64,000 nucleotides of DNA from Coriobacteriaceae bacterium (GCA_015062655.1 SUUG01000018.1:1-64000); one strand, 5' to 3'; numbered from the stretch's first letter, positions 1-9,778 are shown. Translations and numbers: made by a program. Notes: generated by a model from the letters alone, not told the origin.

Positions 1-3
1 GTA

Positions 4-80
4 TGGTAGCGGTGACTGGATTCGAACCAGTGACGCCACGGGTATGAACCGTGTGCTCTAACCAGCTGAGCTACACCGCC
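4..80 (-). tRNA. tRNA-Met (CAU), elongator type
   Basis: A full cloverleaf reads on the minus strand. It has a GGCGGTG/CACCGCT acceptor stem, a D arm of TAGCTCAG type, anticodon loop TTCATAC, a TTCGAAT T-loop and an encoded CCA. The anticodon stem lacks the three consecutive G-C pairs of initiator tRNA, so elongator Met is preferred. A lysidine-modified tRNA-Ile2 cannot be excluded by eye. Confidence 0.93.
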
Positions 81-84
81 AAGA

Positions 85-160
85 TGGAGCCTGCGACCGG
101 ACTTGAACCGGTGACCTCTTCGTTACCAACGAAGTGCTCTACCGACTGAGCTACACAGGC
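85..160 (-). tRNA. tRNA-Thr (GGU)
   Basis: A cloverleaf on the minus strand has acceptor GCCTGTG/CGCAGGC, anticodon loop TTGGTAA, T-loop TTCAAGT and encoded CCA. It lies 4 nt from tRNA-Met and is probably cotranscribed with it and with tRNA-Tyr. Confidence 0.95.
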
Positions 161-171
161 GCTTATACGGG

Positions 172-253
172 TGGGAGCGCAAGGATTCGAACCTTGGTAG
201 GCAGAGCCAACGGGTTTACAGCCCGTCCCCATTAACCACTCGGGCACACTCCC
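172..253 (-). tRNA. tRNA-Tyr (GUA)
   Basis: A class II tRNA with a long variable arm. The acceptor is GGGAGTG/CGCTCCC and the anticodon loop contains GTA. The 3' end is A followed by CCC, so CCA is not exactly encoded. It is the promoter-proximal member of a Tyr-Thr-Met tRNA cluster read on the minus strand. Confidence 0.93.
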
Positions 254-547
254 ATATCGTACAAGACTCGCAGGTGACCCGGTATTGGCGCCGGCTCGCC
301 CGCAAGCAGAAGAATAGTACGACGTGCCCGGGCTCGCTGTCAATAAAAACTGTATAACACACGGTATCGGGCGTATCCCTATGCGCGGAACCTTCACAAG
401 CTGCGCTTTAGTTGGGTGGAGAGCCGCTGGATGCACTCGGGTGCGGAGGCGGATTGCGGGTGGGCTGCGGGCGGGATGGAGCGCGGAGGACAGGGCGGTG
501 CCTCGCGGCGACATGCCGCGAGTAACGCTTTGCGACCACCGTCCACA

Positions 548-615
548 TTCACATCCCGTTTTCTCACGAAAACGCGCCTCAGTGCCCTGGAGCGTGTGAG
601 AAAACGGGATGTGAA
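548..615. repeat. Long inverted repeat, family A copy 1
   Basis: Two perfect 20-bp arms (548-567 and 596-615) carry the core CCCGTTTTCTCAC and its complement, separated by 28 bp. The same core recurs at 811-864 and at 4163-4254, on the other side of the helicase gene. No T-tract follows either arm, so a simple terminator does not explain it. Confidence 0.9.
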
Positions 616-663
616 CCTATCGATGAGCAAAATGCGCCTGAGAGCGCCGGCCGCATGGCGTCC

Positions 664-763
664 CGTCGCGGACAGCAGGCGGCGCAGCATTGCGCCCCGT
701 CGCGGACAGCAGACAGCGCGGCGTTGCGTCCCACAGCAGACGGCGCAGCAAGGCGTCTTGCGC
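664..763. repeat. Degenerate tandem repeat, about three 34-bp units
   Basis: Three imperfect head-to-tail units each contain CAGCAG followed by GGCGCAGC- and TTGCG-like segments. The first two share GTCGCGGACAGCAG exactly. No function is evident. Confidence 0.6.
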
Positions 764-810
764 CAAACGTCGCGGCGCAGCGCTTTGCAGCAAGCGGCAC
801 GCATCCGGGT

Positions 811-864
811 CCCGTTTTCGAACAGGACCGTCCCATTTTGCCTGAAAAGCTGTGAGAAAACGGG
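811..864. repeat. Inverted repeat, family A copy 2 (degenerate)
   Basis: CCCGTTTTC at 811-819 faces GAAAACGGG at 856-864. The right arm retains GTGAGAAAACGGGAT, as in copy 1, but the left arm has lost the CTCAC half. It looks like a decayed relative of the 548-615 element. Confidence 0.7.
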
Positions 865-975
865 ATCTGGTTGCTGTGTCCGGGATCCGCGCGTCGCAGC
901 GCAGGGCGCGCAAGCACGCGCGGCCGAAAGGTATGCAGCCGCAACGCGCAACCGCGCCCGGCTATCACCCCGCCC

Positions 976-3939
976 TCATCCGCGCCGCAGCACCTCGAGC
1001 ACCGTCGCCTCGGCCTCGGGCGGGTAGCGGAGCACCGTCGCCTCGGACTTTTCCCCCGTCTTGGTATCGCGGAAGCGCTCGCGGCTCTCGACGATGCCGA
1101 TCGCGCTCCCCGCATCGCTCGCATGCCAGCCGCCGTCCACCTTATATATGAGGCCCGCGCGCACGAGCACCCGGTTCGCCTGGCGCGCCGACGCGACCGT
1201 CTCGGGCAGTCGCTCCCCCTCTTCGCGCCACCGGTTCAAGAGCGTCGTGATGCCGGGATCCTTCGCACCGCCCTCGGCAACAGTCTTGACCTCGCGCGCT
1301 TTCCCGCACCCATCACCAAGGACGGTGAGCGCCGGGGCCTCACCGCGGTGCGACTGCGCGACCTCGATGAGCTCCTCGATAGAAACCCAGCCCGCCGCCG
1401 CGCCGTCACCCTCCCTCGCCAGGCCGCGCACCTCATAGGCCGTCGTCCCGTTGGTGGGCAGCCGGAGCAGGATGAACGAGGGGGCCGGGCCCGAGTCGTC
1501 GCGCAGCCCGTCGCGGGCGTTCCCAGAAAGCACCCGGCCGCCGAGCGCCTGGGCGATCGCGTCCTTCAGGCGGTCGTTCTCCTGGCGGTGCGCGAGATCC
1601 GCCGCCTCCCGCTCGAGCTCATCTTCCCCGTGACGCTTGCGCGGGGCGCGATGCAGCTCGCCGTCGACCTCGATGAGCAGGACGATGCGGCCGCCCTCGC
1701 GCTCGAAGACCGCGAAATCAAAGTGCGAGTCCCCGGCGAGGAAGGTGCGGGCCCGCTCCCAGGGCACCGCCTCCCCGTCCACGCGCACGCCGCCGAGCGC
1801 GCGCCACCGCGCCTCGAGGACCCCCTCGTCGCGGAAGGCGCCGCAGACGCGCACCGGCAGCTCGCGGCGCACCTCGAGGCCCTGCGTGGCCAAACCCATC
1901 TTTTCGAGGGCGCGCATGAGGGCGATCTCTGGCGCCGAGGGCGAGGCGCCGGGGCGCAGGCCGAGTTCCTCGCGGAGGCGCGGGGCCGCATCGAAGACCG
2001 AGCGGATCCCCGAGCGGTGGAAGCCGAAGGCCGTCTTACTCACCGGGAAGCCCTGGGGCGTCCCGGGGCGGCGGAGGCCCCCGGTGCGGTCGCGCACGTA
2101 GTCGATGAGCCGCTGCAGGAAACGCTCGCGCTCGGCACGGCGGGCGCGCTCGGCCTCCTCGAGCTCGCCCCTCATGTTCTCGCGTGGGGAGACGACGCGG
2201 TCCGCCCCCACGAGAGCCTCTTGCGTCTCCGGGCTCATGAGGCAGGTGGACACGATGATCACAAGTTCGAGGCGTGCGCGCGACACCGCGACGTTGATGA
2301 GCGGCTTCGCCTCCGTCCAGGGCCACTCCCAGGCTCCGTCCTCGCCGGGCAGCAGGTAGACGATGTCGTACTCCTGACCCTGCGACTTGTGGATCGTGAA
2401 CGTGGGGATCTGGCGGGCGGCTGTGGGGTCGGACGGGGCCTCGGCCTTCTCCATGCCCATGGCATGCCCCGCGAGGCCGCCATCCGCCTCGATGCGGTGC
2501 CCGAGCTCGTGGAGGAGCCCGCGATAGGGGGAGAGCACGCAGACGCTCAGGGAGGCGTCCGCAAGCAGGCGCTCCTTGAGCCCGGGCCACTCCTCGGTCA
2601 TGAAGATCTCGATCTGCCGCGCGTTCGTGCGGGTCAGCTTCTTCGGCGGCCGCTTCGCACCGCGATGCGCGGCGGGTTCCATGAGGTAAGGCTCGCAGTA
2701 GTTGCCCTCGAACCAGCGGACCCGGATGGGCACGTCGACATCCCGGTCGTAATCGGGGGTCCTGATGGCGAGCGCGTTGCCGCCCGGCCGGTACACCCGC
2801 TCGTCGCAAAAGCCGATGATCCCCGGGTGGCAGCGGTAGTGCTCGTTCAGGAAGGTGTGCGGCACCGGCGCGTCCGCGAGCGAGCGCTCCACCGAGGCGA
2901 TGATGCTCGTGCCGGCGCCCGTCTCGTGATCGCGCAGGTCGAACGCCGGGTCGTCGATCGGGCCGAGCCCGCGCTCGCCGAGCTTTGCGGCGGCGTCGGC
3001 GCCGAGGTCCTCCGCGTAGATCGGCGGCAGCTGCTCGACATCGCCCACGAGCACGAGGTGGCGCGCGCTGCTCATGGCCACGAGCGCGAGGAGCGGGCTG
3101 CACTGGGAGGCCTCGTCCATGATCACGTAGTCGAACTGGTGGGTGTCGCCGTCGGCGAAGCACTTCTTGAGCGAGTGGACGGTGCTCGTGATGAACGGAT
3201 GGAGCGCGAGGAACTCCGCCGCCCTCACGCGCGGCTCCCAACCGGCCGTCTCGTAGCGCTTCGCCCGCGCCCGATCCGCCCCGGAGAAGCGGTCGCCGTC
3301 GAGCGGCTTCCTTCCGGTGAGGAACTTGAGTTCATCGGGGGCGTCGGGGTGCGCCTCCACCCAGGCGGCGCGCTTCGGTTTGCTGCCGAGGGCCGCGTAA
3401 GCGCGCACGAGGCAAAGCTGGTTGGGACCGAGCTTCCCCGCCCCGTCGCGCCTCCACTCCTCGATCTTCTCAGTGATGTTGTCGATCGCCTTGCCGTTGT
3501 TCGCCACGACGGCCACGGTGGCGCCCGCGGCGACCATGCAGGAGGCCATGTTCAGGATCGTCTCGGTCTTGCCGGTCCCCGGAGGTCCCTGCACGAGCGA
3601 GAGGTCGCTCGCGAGTGCACGGGCCACAGCCCGGACCTGGCGGTCGTTCAGGGGATATCGCCCCTCGAGGAGGGCGCCCGTGAAGGCCGCCCGCGGCGCC
3701 TCGCCGAAGCGCAGCTCGCTTCGAGCGGCCGCGTCCCCCAGGTACGCGCGGGTCACCCGGTTCAGGCGCTCCGGCACGGCGAGGTGCCGGTAGAACCAGT
3801 GGAGCGAGTAGGCCGCCCAGCGCTCGCGGGGTTCCGCCTCGGGCGAGACGGGATCGGGCTCGACGGTCTCGCGGCCCATCACCTCGGCGCAGACGGTGTA
3901 ACGGGCGAGGACCTCTTCAGGGGTGAGTTGCGTGCTCAT
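976..3939 (-). CDS. Superfamily 1 helicase with C-terminal DUF2726-like nuclease domain
   Basis: A 987-residue UPF1/DNA2-type SF1 helicase, predicted to unwind or translocate on nucleic acid using ATP. Walker A GPPGTGKT is at about residues 118-125, the DEAS Walker B box near 272, HYRCHPG near 370, HKSQGQEYD near 517 and the VSRAR arginine motif near 555. Residues about 735-765 (HFDFAVFE, then EVDGELH) resemble DUF2726, a PD-(D/E)XK/VSR-fold putative nuclease. A further about 200-residue C-terminal region is unassigned. The start at 3939 is chosen because AAGGAG precedes it; an upstream in-frame extension lacks such a site. The gene stands alone between a tRNA cluster and a surface-protein gene. 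Helicase-nuclease fusions of this kind occur in phage-defence and repair contexts; the role here is inferred. Confidence 0.88.
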   Translation of the reverse strand: MSTQLTPEEVLARYTVCAEVMGRETVEPDPVSPEAEPRERWAAYSLHWFYRHLAVPERLNRVTRAYLGDAAARSELRFGEAPRAAFTGALLEGRYPLNDRQVRAVARALASDLSLVQGPPGTGKTETILNMASCMVAAGATVAVVANNGKAIDNITEKIEEWRRDGAGKLGPNQLCLVRAYAALGSKPKRAAWVEAHPDAPDELKFLTGRKPLDGDRFSGADRARAKRYETAGWEPRVRAAEFLALHPFITSTVHSLKKCFADGDTHQFDYVIMDEASQCSPLLALVAMSSARHLVLVGDVEQLPPIYAEDLGADAAAKLGERGLGPIDDPAFDLRDHETGAGTSIIASVERSLADAPVPHTFLNEHYRCHPGIIGFCDERVYRPGGNALAIRTPDYDRDVDVPIRVRWFEGNYCEPYLMEPAAHRGAKRPPKKLTRTNARQIEIFMTEEWPGLKERLLADASLSVCVLSPYRGLLHELGHRIEADGGLAGHAMGMEKAEAPSDPTAARQIPTFTIHKSQGQEYDIVYLLPGEDGAWEWPWTEAKPLINVAVSRARLELVIIVSTCLMSPETQEALVGADRVVSPRENMRGELEEAERARRAERERFLQRLIDYVRDRTGGLRRPGTPQGFPVSKTAFGFHRSGIRSVFDAAPRLREELGLRPGASPSAPEIALMRALEKMGLATQGLEVRRELPVRVCGAFRDEGVLEARWRALGGVRVDGEAVPWERARTFLAGDSHFDFAVFEREGGRIVLLIEVDGELHRAPRKRHGEDELEREAADLAHRQENDRLKDAIAQALGGRVLSGNARDGLRDDSGPAPSFILLRLPTNGTTAYEVRGLAREGDGAAAGWVSIEELIEVAQSHRGEAPALTVLGDGCGKAREVKTVAEGGAKDPGITTLLNRWREEGERLPETVASARQANRVLVRAGLIYKVDGGWHASDAGSAIGIVESRERFRDTKTGEKSEATVLRYPPEAEATVLEVLRRG

Positions 3940-4162
3940 GCCATGCTCCTTGCCGGAAAGACGCGGTGCCCGACCGCGCGGGCCAGGCACCATGATACCA
4001 ATCGGGGTAGGTTGTCGACCGTTGACCGCCGCCCTGCCAGGCCATAGGCGACCGGTAACGGGCACCGGCCAGACGCGGGCTGCGCACATCCGCCCGGCTG
4101 CGGGCACCGGCCGGGTACAGGCGACCAGTAGCTGCGGGTCGACCGCGAGGCAGCTGCGCTTC

Positions 4163-4254
4163 GATCCCGTTTTCTCGCGGAGCCGACATTGGGAGACCGT
4201 TTTCTCACGGAATCAAGCCGCTTCCCGCTGAAAAACGTGAGAAAACGGGAGATC
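4163..4254. repeat. Inverted repeat, family A copy 3 (compound)
   Basis: Two rightward arms (GATCCCGTTTTCTC at 4163-4176 and GACCGTTTTCTCACGG at 4195-4210) face one leftward arm, CGTGAGAAAACGGGAGATC at 4236-4254. It lies just upstream of the helicase start, so family A elements sit on both sides of that gene. Confidence 0.8.
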
Positions 4255-4328
4255 AATGGGCAAAGACGGAGGCGGCAGGAGCAGCGAGGGCAGCCATCCG
4301 GTGCTAGGCCCCGGCATGCGCAGGCATG

Positions 4329-4377
4329 AAAAAGGCCTCCCGCCCCGAGTCCGCAGGGGACCCGGATGCGGGAGGCC
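4329..4377 (-). terminator. Rho-independent terminator of the surface-protein gene
   Basis: On the minus strand GGCCTCCCGC pairs with GCGGGAGGCC and is followed by five T residues. It begins 40 nt after the adhesin stop codon. Confidence 0.88.
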
Positions 4378-4416
4378 GAACCTTAAAGGCAGGCGCCTCA
4401 GCGGCTCAAAGCGCGC

Positions 4417-7400
4417 TTACTCGGAGCGGCGGCGGCGCTTCCAGGCAGCGAGCACGCTGCCGAAGGCGGAGGCGAGGATGCCGCCGCCCATGAGCGAGCC
4501 GGCCGCGAGGGTGCTGGCGTCGCCGGTCTTGGGCAGGATGCCCCGACCGCGCTTGCCGCCCTTGCCCTTCTTGCCGGCGTCCTTGCCGTTGCCATCGGCC
4601 TTCTCGGGCACCTTGACGGTCACCGTGAGCTCCTCGGTGCTGCCGTCAGGATAGGTGACCACGATCGTGCCGGTCTGCTCGCCGGGCTTGGTCGGGTCGG
4701 GCTTGGGATCCTTCCACTGGAGCTTGGTGCCGTCGGGCAGGTCGCCGGGGTTCGCGATCGCATGGGTCGGATCGGGCAGCTTGCCGTCCTCACCAACCGT
4801 CACGTCCTGGCCCTTCGGATCCGTCGCCTCGGCGTCGGTGCCGACCTTGACCGGGACCTCGACCACGTCGGAGGAGCCGTCAGGGTAGGCCACCTTGACG
4901 ATGCCGGTCTGGTTGCCGGGCTTGGAGGTGTCGGGCTCCTTCGTCCACTCGACCTTGGCGCCCCCGGGCAGGTTGCCCTCGATGACGTCGGTGGCGGCGG
5001 GGACCTCAGCGCCGGTGTCGACCTTCACGCCGTCCTTGGCGGTCGGGTCGTAGAGCTCGGCGTCGGTGCCCACCTTCACCGGGACTTCGACGGTCTCCTT
5101 GGAGCCGTCGGGGTAGGTCACCTCGACCTTGCCGGTCTGGTCGCCGGGCTTCGTGGTGTCGGGCTTGGGCTCCTTCCACACGACCGTGGTGCCGTCGGGG
5201 AGCTCGCCCTCGATGACGTCGCCCGCGGGCGGCAGCTCGCCGCCGGTCGGGACCTTCACGTCGTCCTTGGCCGTCGGGTTGTAGGCGTCGGCCGCGGTCT
5301 TCACCGTGATGGTGACGGGCACCGCATCAGTCGTGCCGTCCGGGTAGGTCACGACAGCCGTGGCGTTCACGGTGCCGGCCTTGCCCGTGTTGGGCGCGGC
5401 GTCCTTCCACGCGACCGTGGTGCCGCCCGGGAGATCGGCGAGGTTGGCGATCGCGTCGGAGGCGGCAGGCGTGGAGTTCACGAGCGCCTCGATGGGCTGG
5501 GCGACGGGCGTGTTGGCCGCGTTGGCGTCGCCGTAGGTGAGCGTCACCTCGGCGGTCGTCGAGGAGCCGTCGGAGAAGGTGACCTTCACGGGCACCTTCA
5601 GGCCCTTGCCGTTCGTGGGGATCTTCACGCCGTCGGCGAGCGCGATCGAGGTGACCGTGCCCTCGGCGGGCTTGGGCGAGACCGTGACCTTGGCGATCAC
5701 ATCGGCCTCGGTGACCGTGGTGCCGTAGGCGACCTCGAGGGCGTCGCCGGTGACGCGGTGCTTCTCAGCCTCGTTGCGCGTGTCGTTGATCGTGACGGTG
5801 ACCGGGACCTCGGCCGTGGTTCCGTCGGGGTAGGTCACGACGACGGTGCCCCCGGCGGCGCCGGGCTGGCTCGTGTCGGGCGCACCGTTCTTCCAGCCGT
5901 AGCTCGTGCCCGTGGGCAGGTCGTTCTTGTTGGCGATGCCGTCGGAGGCAGCCGGCGCGGTGCCGAGATCGACCGTGATCGGCGCGGGCTGAGGCGTGAA
6001 GGCGTCCGCAGCGTCACCGTAGGTGAGCTTCACCGTGACGACGTCCTGCGTGCCGTCGGCGTAGTTCACGACGAGGGACACGGGAAGGTCCTTGCCCTTG
6101 GTGGGGATGGTCGCGCCGGCCGGGAGCTCGATGGACCTGACAGCGGCCGCTCCGGCCTGGGGCGTGACGGTGACCTTGGCTTTGAGCTCGGCGAGGGTCG
6201 CGGTCTGGCCGTAACCCTTCGTGAGCTCGCCGCCCGCGGCCTCGTACTTCAGGGAATCCGGACGCGTGTCCGTGACCGTGATCTCGACCTCGCCCTCATC
6301 GGTGGAGCCGTCGGGGTAGGTCACGACGACGGTGGCCTTGGTGGTGCCGGGATTCGCGGTGTCAGGCTTGGTCTTCCAAGTGTAGGTGGTGCCGACCGGG
6401 AGCTGGGCGCCGTTCTTCACGGCGGCGGCGGCAGACGGGGCAGTGCCCATCGGCGTGCTCACGGCACCGTACTTGGGCTCGTGGACCTCGGCGTCCGTGC
6501 CCACCTTCACCGGGACGTCGACGGTCTCCTTGGAGCCGTCGGGGTAGGTCACCTCGACCTTGCCGGTCTGATTGCCGGGCGTCGTGGTGTCGACCGCGGG
6601 CTCCGCCCACTTGGCCGTGGTGCCCTTCGGGAGCTCGTCGAGGTTCTCGATGGCGTCCTTGGCCGCGGGGAGGGCGCCGCCGGTCGGGACCTTCACGTCC
6701 TTGGCCTCGGGGGTCGCGGCCTCGGCGTCGGTGCCGACCTTGACCGTCGCCTTCACCACATCGCTCGTGCCGTCCGGATAGGTCACCTTCACGAAGGCCG
6801 GCTTCTCGCCTACCTTCTCGGTGTTCGGCTCCTCGACCCACTCGATCTTGGTGCCCTTGGGCAGGTCGTCCTTGTTCTTGATGGCGGCCTCGGCGGCGGG
6901 GGCGGCGGCGCCCTTCTGCACCTTGACCACCTGGGTCACCGGGGTGTTCGCCTCGGCGTCGGTGCCGACCTTCACCTTGACGGCGACCTCCTTGGAGGCC
7001 CCGCCGGGGTAGGTGACGGTCACGGTCGCGTCCTTGGTGCCGGGCGTGGTGGTGTCGGGCCTGGGCTCCTTCCAGGCCACCCGGGTGCCCGCGGGCAGCT
7101 CGTCCAGGTTGGAGATCGCGCCGGCGGCCTCGGGCAGGGGGCCGTTCGTCGGGACCTTGAGGTCCTTGCCCTTGGGCTCGGCGGCAGCGGCCTGGGACTT
7201 CACCTTCACGGTGACCGCGACCTCGTCGGTCGTGCCGTCCGGGTAGGTCACGACAACCGTGCCGGCCTTGTCACCGGCCGCGGAGGTGTCAGGGGCGGTC
7301 CCGCCCTTCCAGGCGTACGCGGTGCCCTTGGGCAGGCCGTCCTTGTTGGCGATGCCGTCGGCGGCGGCGGGCACCTTGTTCAGGCTGACCTCGATCGCCT

Positions 7401-9702
7401 GCGGCCCCGGCGTGAACGCGTCGCTCGCATCGCCGTAGGTGAGGGTGACCTCCGTGGAGTCCCTGGAGCCATCGGGGTAGGTGACGACAAGCGGGACCTT
7501 GTTGTTCTTTCCCCCGGTTGGGATGGATGCCTTGTCGGCCAATGCGACGGTGGGCTTCACGCCCTCGGCGAGCTTGGGATCGTAGGTGACGGTCGCCGCA
7601 AGCTCCTGGAGGGTGGCCGTCTGCCCGTAGTCCTTGTCCACCGAGCCGCCGCTGGCGCTGTAGGTCTGCGCCTGCGTGACGTTCGCGGTGACGTCGATCG
7701 TCACCGGCACGCGGTCGGTCGAGTTGTCAGGGTAGGTGACGATGATCGTCGCGGCCACATCGCCCTCGTTGGCGAGGTTTGGCGCCTGCTCCCATGCATA
7801 GGTCGTGCCCTTGGGCAGCTCCGTCGCGTTGGTGATCAGGGACTGGGGGTTGGGCGCGGCGTCACCGGGATTCGCGGTGGCGTTCCGGCCGACGGGGTTG
7901 TAATGCTCGGCCTGCGTCTCGATGCTGATGACGGTACCCACGGAGGTGTTGACGCCCTTGGGGTCGGTGCCCACGAGGACCGCCTTCTTCGCCGTGGTCG
8001 GAATGGTGCCGGCCGGGATGCTCAGGGTAAATGAGCCGGACTCGAGATCGGTCAGGGGGATCAGATAGGTGGCGTATGTCTTGCCCTCCGACGTGGGGGC
8101 TCCGTCCTCCTCGGCCTGCACGAGCTTGACGACCGCGTTGCCCGCGGCATCGCTGGAGGCATGGAGCGTCTGGGCCGCATCGGCCGGGTTCTTGTGCACG
8201 GCCTTCGGCATCGTGCCGGTGATCGTGTTCACCAGGGTCGGGGAGATCGAGGTGGTCTTGGTCGTCGGCCCGCTCACCTTGTACTGGCCGGCGTCATTGC
8301 CAGCCGTATGATCGTCGTAGAACTCCTGGTTGTCAGGCACACCATCGCCGTCGGTATCGACCTTGGTGATATTCAGGCCCTCATTGAACTCGACGAAATC
8401 GAAGATGCCGTCGCGATCCGTGTCGTTCAGCTGCAGATAGGAGTTGGCGTAGGAGTTGTTGAGCTGCCTTTGCGGCCCACCGCTGTCGTGTTTAAGGACC
8501 CCGGGATCATCCATATCAATATAGTCGGATTCGAGCCAGGATTCGAACAACGGGAGCTTCTGGTTCTTCTCGACCAATTCGTTCAGCGCCTTCGTGAAGT
8601 CCTTTAAACTGACGCCGTCCTTGAGCTTGTAGGAGATGGTGTAGTTGCGGCTCTGGCCCAAAGTCCCAAAGAAGATGTCGTCCAACTGGCCGCGAGCTCG
8701 ATTGAGCTGCGGCAAGGTGTTGTCCTGGAGGATGGAGAGCTCCGGGGTGATGCTTGAATCGACGAGTCCGTTGCCATACATGTAAATTTCGTGCCTGTCG
8801 CGTAAGGGCGCGCCGTTCATATCTGAGGAGTAAACCTGCGTCTGAATGGTGTCGATATACTGCACGAGCTCACTGGGGAACTGCTCCTTGATGTACAGAA
8901 TCCAGCTATAGTCCGTCTGCAGGAAGTTCTGGTTCGGCTTGAAGGTATGCACCGAATTGATGCGCATCTCTTCCGGGTCGATGACGATGGTGTTCGACAT
9001 GCGGCCCACGCAGAAGTCGGTTTTCTGCTCGTTCTTCATGAGGGGAGAGTCCGGGCTGATGAAGCCCCTGGAGATGGACTCCTCCGCGATGGCGCCATTT
9101 TCCTTGATCCACACGCTCTCAAAGCTCAAGCTCGTGTCTGCTAAGCCAAGGGATTGGAGCGTCTGGCCGTTCTTGAGCTTGATCTTGATGTCGTAGTTCT
9201 GGGCGGATCCGCTCAGGAAAACCATGTTGTCTTGACCCGCGCGCGGGTAGATGGGGACCGTCCACGTCGCTCCGCCATCGGTCGTACTGAGGTAGGCCTT
9301 GCGGCCACGGTCGATCTGGATGCTCTCAATCTGGCTGTAGAAGTCCTCGTTTGTAAAACTCAGAATGAAATGGCCCGCATAGGGGTTATTCGGATCAGTG
9401 CTCCAGCCTGAGGAGGCCGTACTCCACTGGCTGACGGCCAGACGAATCGTGCCGTCATCGTCGATACCCTTGTAGACGGTCTTTGAGTAACGGAGCTTTG
9501 AAGATTCAATGCCGGTCGCCAGATAGCCGGTCGTGAGATGCAGGTCACGAGCGGCGATACCGTTATCCGTCTCGGCGGCGATTGCCGGCGCGGGGTAAAT
9601 CGTGCCGGCGAGGCCGAGGCCGAGAACGGCCGCGAGTGCGCCGGCGCTGGTGGCCCGCACCAACCTGATCTTGGTCGATGCGGTTGACGATTCTTCGTTC
9701 AT
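4417..9702 (-). CDS. LPXTG-anchored YPDG/Rib-repeat surface protein (1761 aa)
   Basis: A very large cell-wall-anchored protein, probably an adhesin. Residues 1-42 form a signal peptide ending near AIAAE. Residues 43 to about 420 are a non-repetitive head of unknown fold. Residues about 424-465 carry calcium-binding DTDRDG and DTDGDG motifs. From about 655 onward I count 14 repeats ending in YPDG or a variant (YPGG, YADG, FSDG), each about 75-90 residues, typical of Rib/YPDG domains. The C-terminus is a sortase signal: LPKTG at 1723-1727, a hydrophobic span and RRRR. The start at 9702 is preceded by AGAGGG. The repeats are very similar at DNA level, so repeat number may vary by recombination. 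The ligand is not predictable from sequence. Confidence 0.93.
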   Translation of the reverse strand: MNEESSTASTKIRLVRATSAGALAAVLGLGLAGTIYPAPAIAAETDNGIAARDLHLTTGYLATGIESSKLRYSKTVYKGIDDDGTIRLAVSQWSTASSGWSTDPNNPYAGHFILSFTNEDFYSQIESIQIDRGRKAYLSTTDGGATWTVPIYPRAGQDNMVFLSGSAQNYDIKIKLKNGQTLQSLGLADTSLSFESVWIKENGAIAEESISRGFISPDSPLMKNEQKTDFCVGRMSNTIVIDPEEMRINSVHTFKPNQNFLQTDYSWILYIKEQFPSELVQYIDTIQTQVYSSDMNGAPLRDRHEIYMYGNGLVDSSITPELSILQDNTLPQLNRARGQLDDIFFGTLGQSRNYTISYKLKDGVSLKDFTKALNELVEKNQKLPLFESWLESDYIDMDDPGVLKHDSGGPQRQLNNSYANSYLQLNDTDRDGIFDFVEFNEGLNITKVDTDGDGVPDNQEFYDDHTAGNDAGQYKVSGPTTKTTSISPTLVNTITGTMPKAVHKNPADAAQTLHASSDAAGNAVVKLVQAEEDGAPTSEGKTYATYLIPLTDLESGSFTLSIPAGTIPTTAKKAVLVGTDPKGVNTSVGTVISIETQAEHYNPVGRNATANPGDAAPNPQSLITNATELPKGTTYAWEQAPNLANEGDVAATIIVTYPDNSTDRVPVTIDVTANVTQAQTYSASGGSVDKDYGQTATLQELAATVTYDPKLAEGVKPTVALADKASIPTGGKNNKVPLVVTYPDGSRDSTEVTLTYGDASDAFTPGPQAIEVSLNKVPAAADGIANKDGLPKGTAYAWKGGTAPDTSAAGDKAGTVVVTYPDGTTDEVAVTVKVKSQAAAAEPKGKDLKVPTNGPLPEAAGAISNLDELPAGTRVAWKEPRPDTTTPGTKDATVTVTYPGGASKEVAVKVKVGTDAEANTPVTQVVKVQKGAAAPAAEAAIKNKDDLPKGTKIEWVEEPNTEKVGEKPAFVKVTYPDGTSDVVKATVKVGTDAEAATPEAKDVKVPTGGALPAAKDAIENLDELPKGTTAKWAEPAVDTTTPGNQTGKVEVTYPDGSKETVDVPVKVGTDAEVHEPKYGAVSTPMGTAPSAAAAVKNGAQLPVGTTYTWKTKPDTANPGTTKATVVVTYPDGSTDEGEVEITVTDTRPDSLKYEAAGGELTKGYGQTATLAELKAKVTVTPQAGAAAVRSIELPAGATIPTKGKDLPVSLVVNYADGTQDVVTVKLTYGDAADAFTPQPAPITVDLGTAPAASDGIANKNDLPTGTSYGWKNGAPDTSQPGAAGGTVVVTYPDGTTAEVPVTVTINDTRNEAEKHRVTGDALEVAYGTTVTEADVIAKVTVSPKPAEGTVTSIALADGVKIPTNGKGLKVPVKVTFSDGSSTTAEVTLTYGDANAANTPVAQPIEALVNSTPAASDAIANLADLPGGTTVAWKDAAPNTGKAGTVNATAVVTYPDGTTDAVPVTITVKTAADAYNPTAKDDVKVPTGGELPPAGDVIEGELPDGTTVVWKEPKPDTTKPGDQTGKVEVTYPDGSKETVEVPVKVGTDAELYDPTAKDGVKVDTGAEVPAATDVIEGNLPGGAKVEWTKEPDTSKPGNQTGIVKVAYPDGSSDVVEVPVKVGTDAEATDPKGQDVTVGEDGKLPDPTHAIANPGDLPDGTKLQWKDPKPDPTKPGEQTGTIVVTYPDGSTEELTVTVKVPEKADGNGKDAGKKGKGGKRGRGILPKTGDASTLAAGSLMGGGILASAFGSVLAAWKRRRRSE

Positions 9703-9747
9703 CTTATCCCTCTTTTTTTCAATTGGTGGACAACTATCTGCTGGGCA

Positions 9748-9778
9748 GTTATACCAAGTGTAAATGATAGTTTCGCAA
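9748..9778 (-). promoter_or_regulatory. Candidate promoter of the surface-protein gene
   Basis: On the minus strand TTGCGA (9773-9778) and TATAAC (9748-9753) are separated by 19 bp, about 45 bp upstream of the start codon. The boxes are plausible but the spacing is longer than ideal. Confidence 0.4.

Larger units (their letters stand above)
254..975. other. Gene-free interval rich in palindromes and tandem repeats
   Basis: No convincing gene is seen between tRNA-Tyr and the 3' end of the helicase. Open frames here are short, overlap each other on both strands and have no credible ribosome binding site. The interval holds two copies of the CCCGTTTTC palindrome family and a degenerate tandem repeat, listed separately. 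Confidence 0.6.

Noticed and set aside
4650-7800. Regularly repeated DNA resembling a CRISPR array
   Set aside because: The repeats are 230-270 bp coding units of YPDG domains in one continuous frame, without short spacers.
871-8034. Very long open frames on the plus strand opposite the helicase and the adhesin (871-4047, 4762-8034)
   Set aside because: They mirror real genes with strong domains, are Arg/Gly/His-rich and lack ribosome binding sites. High GC alone keeps the opposite frame open.
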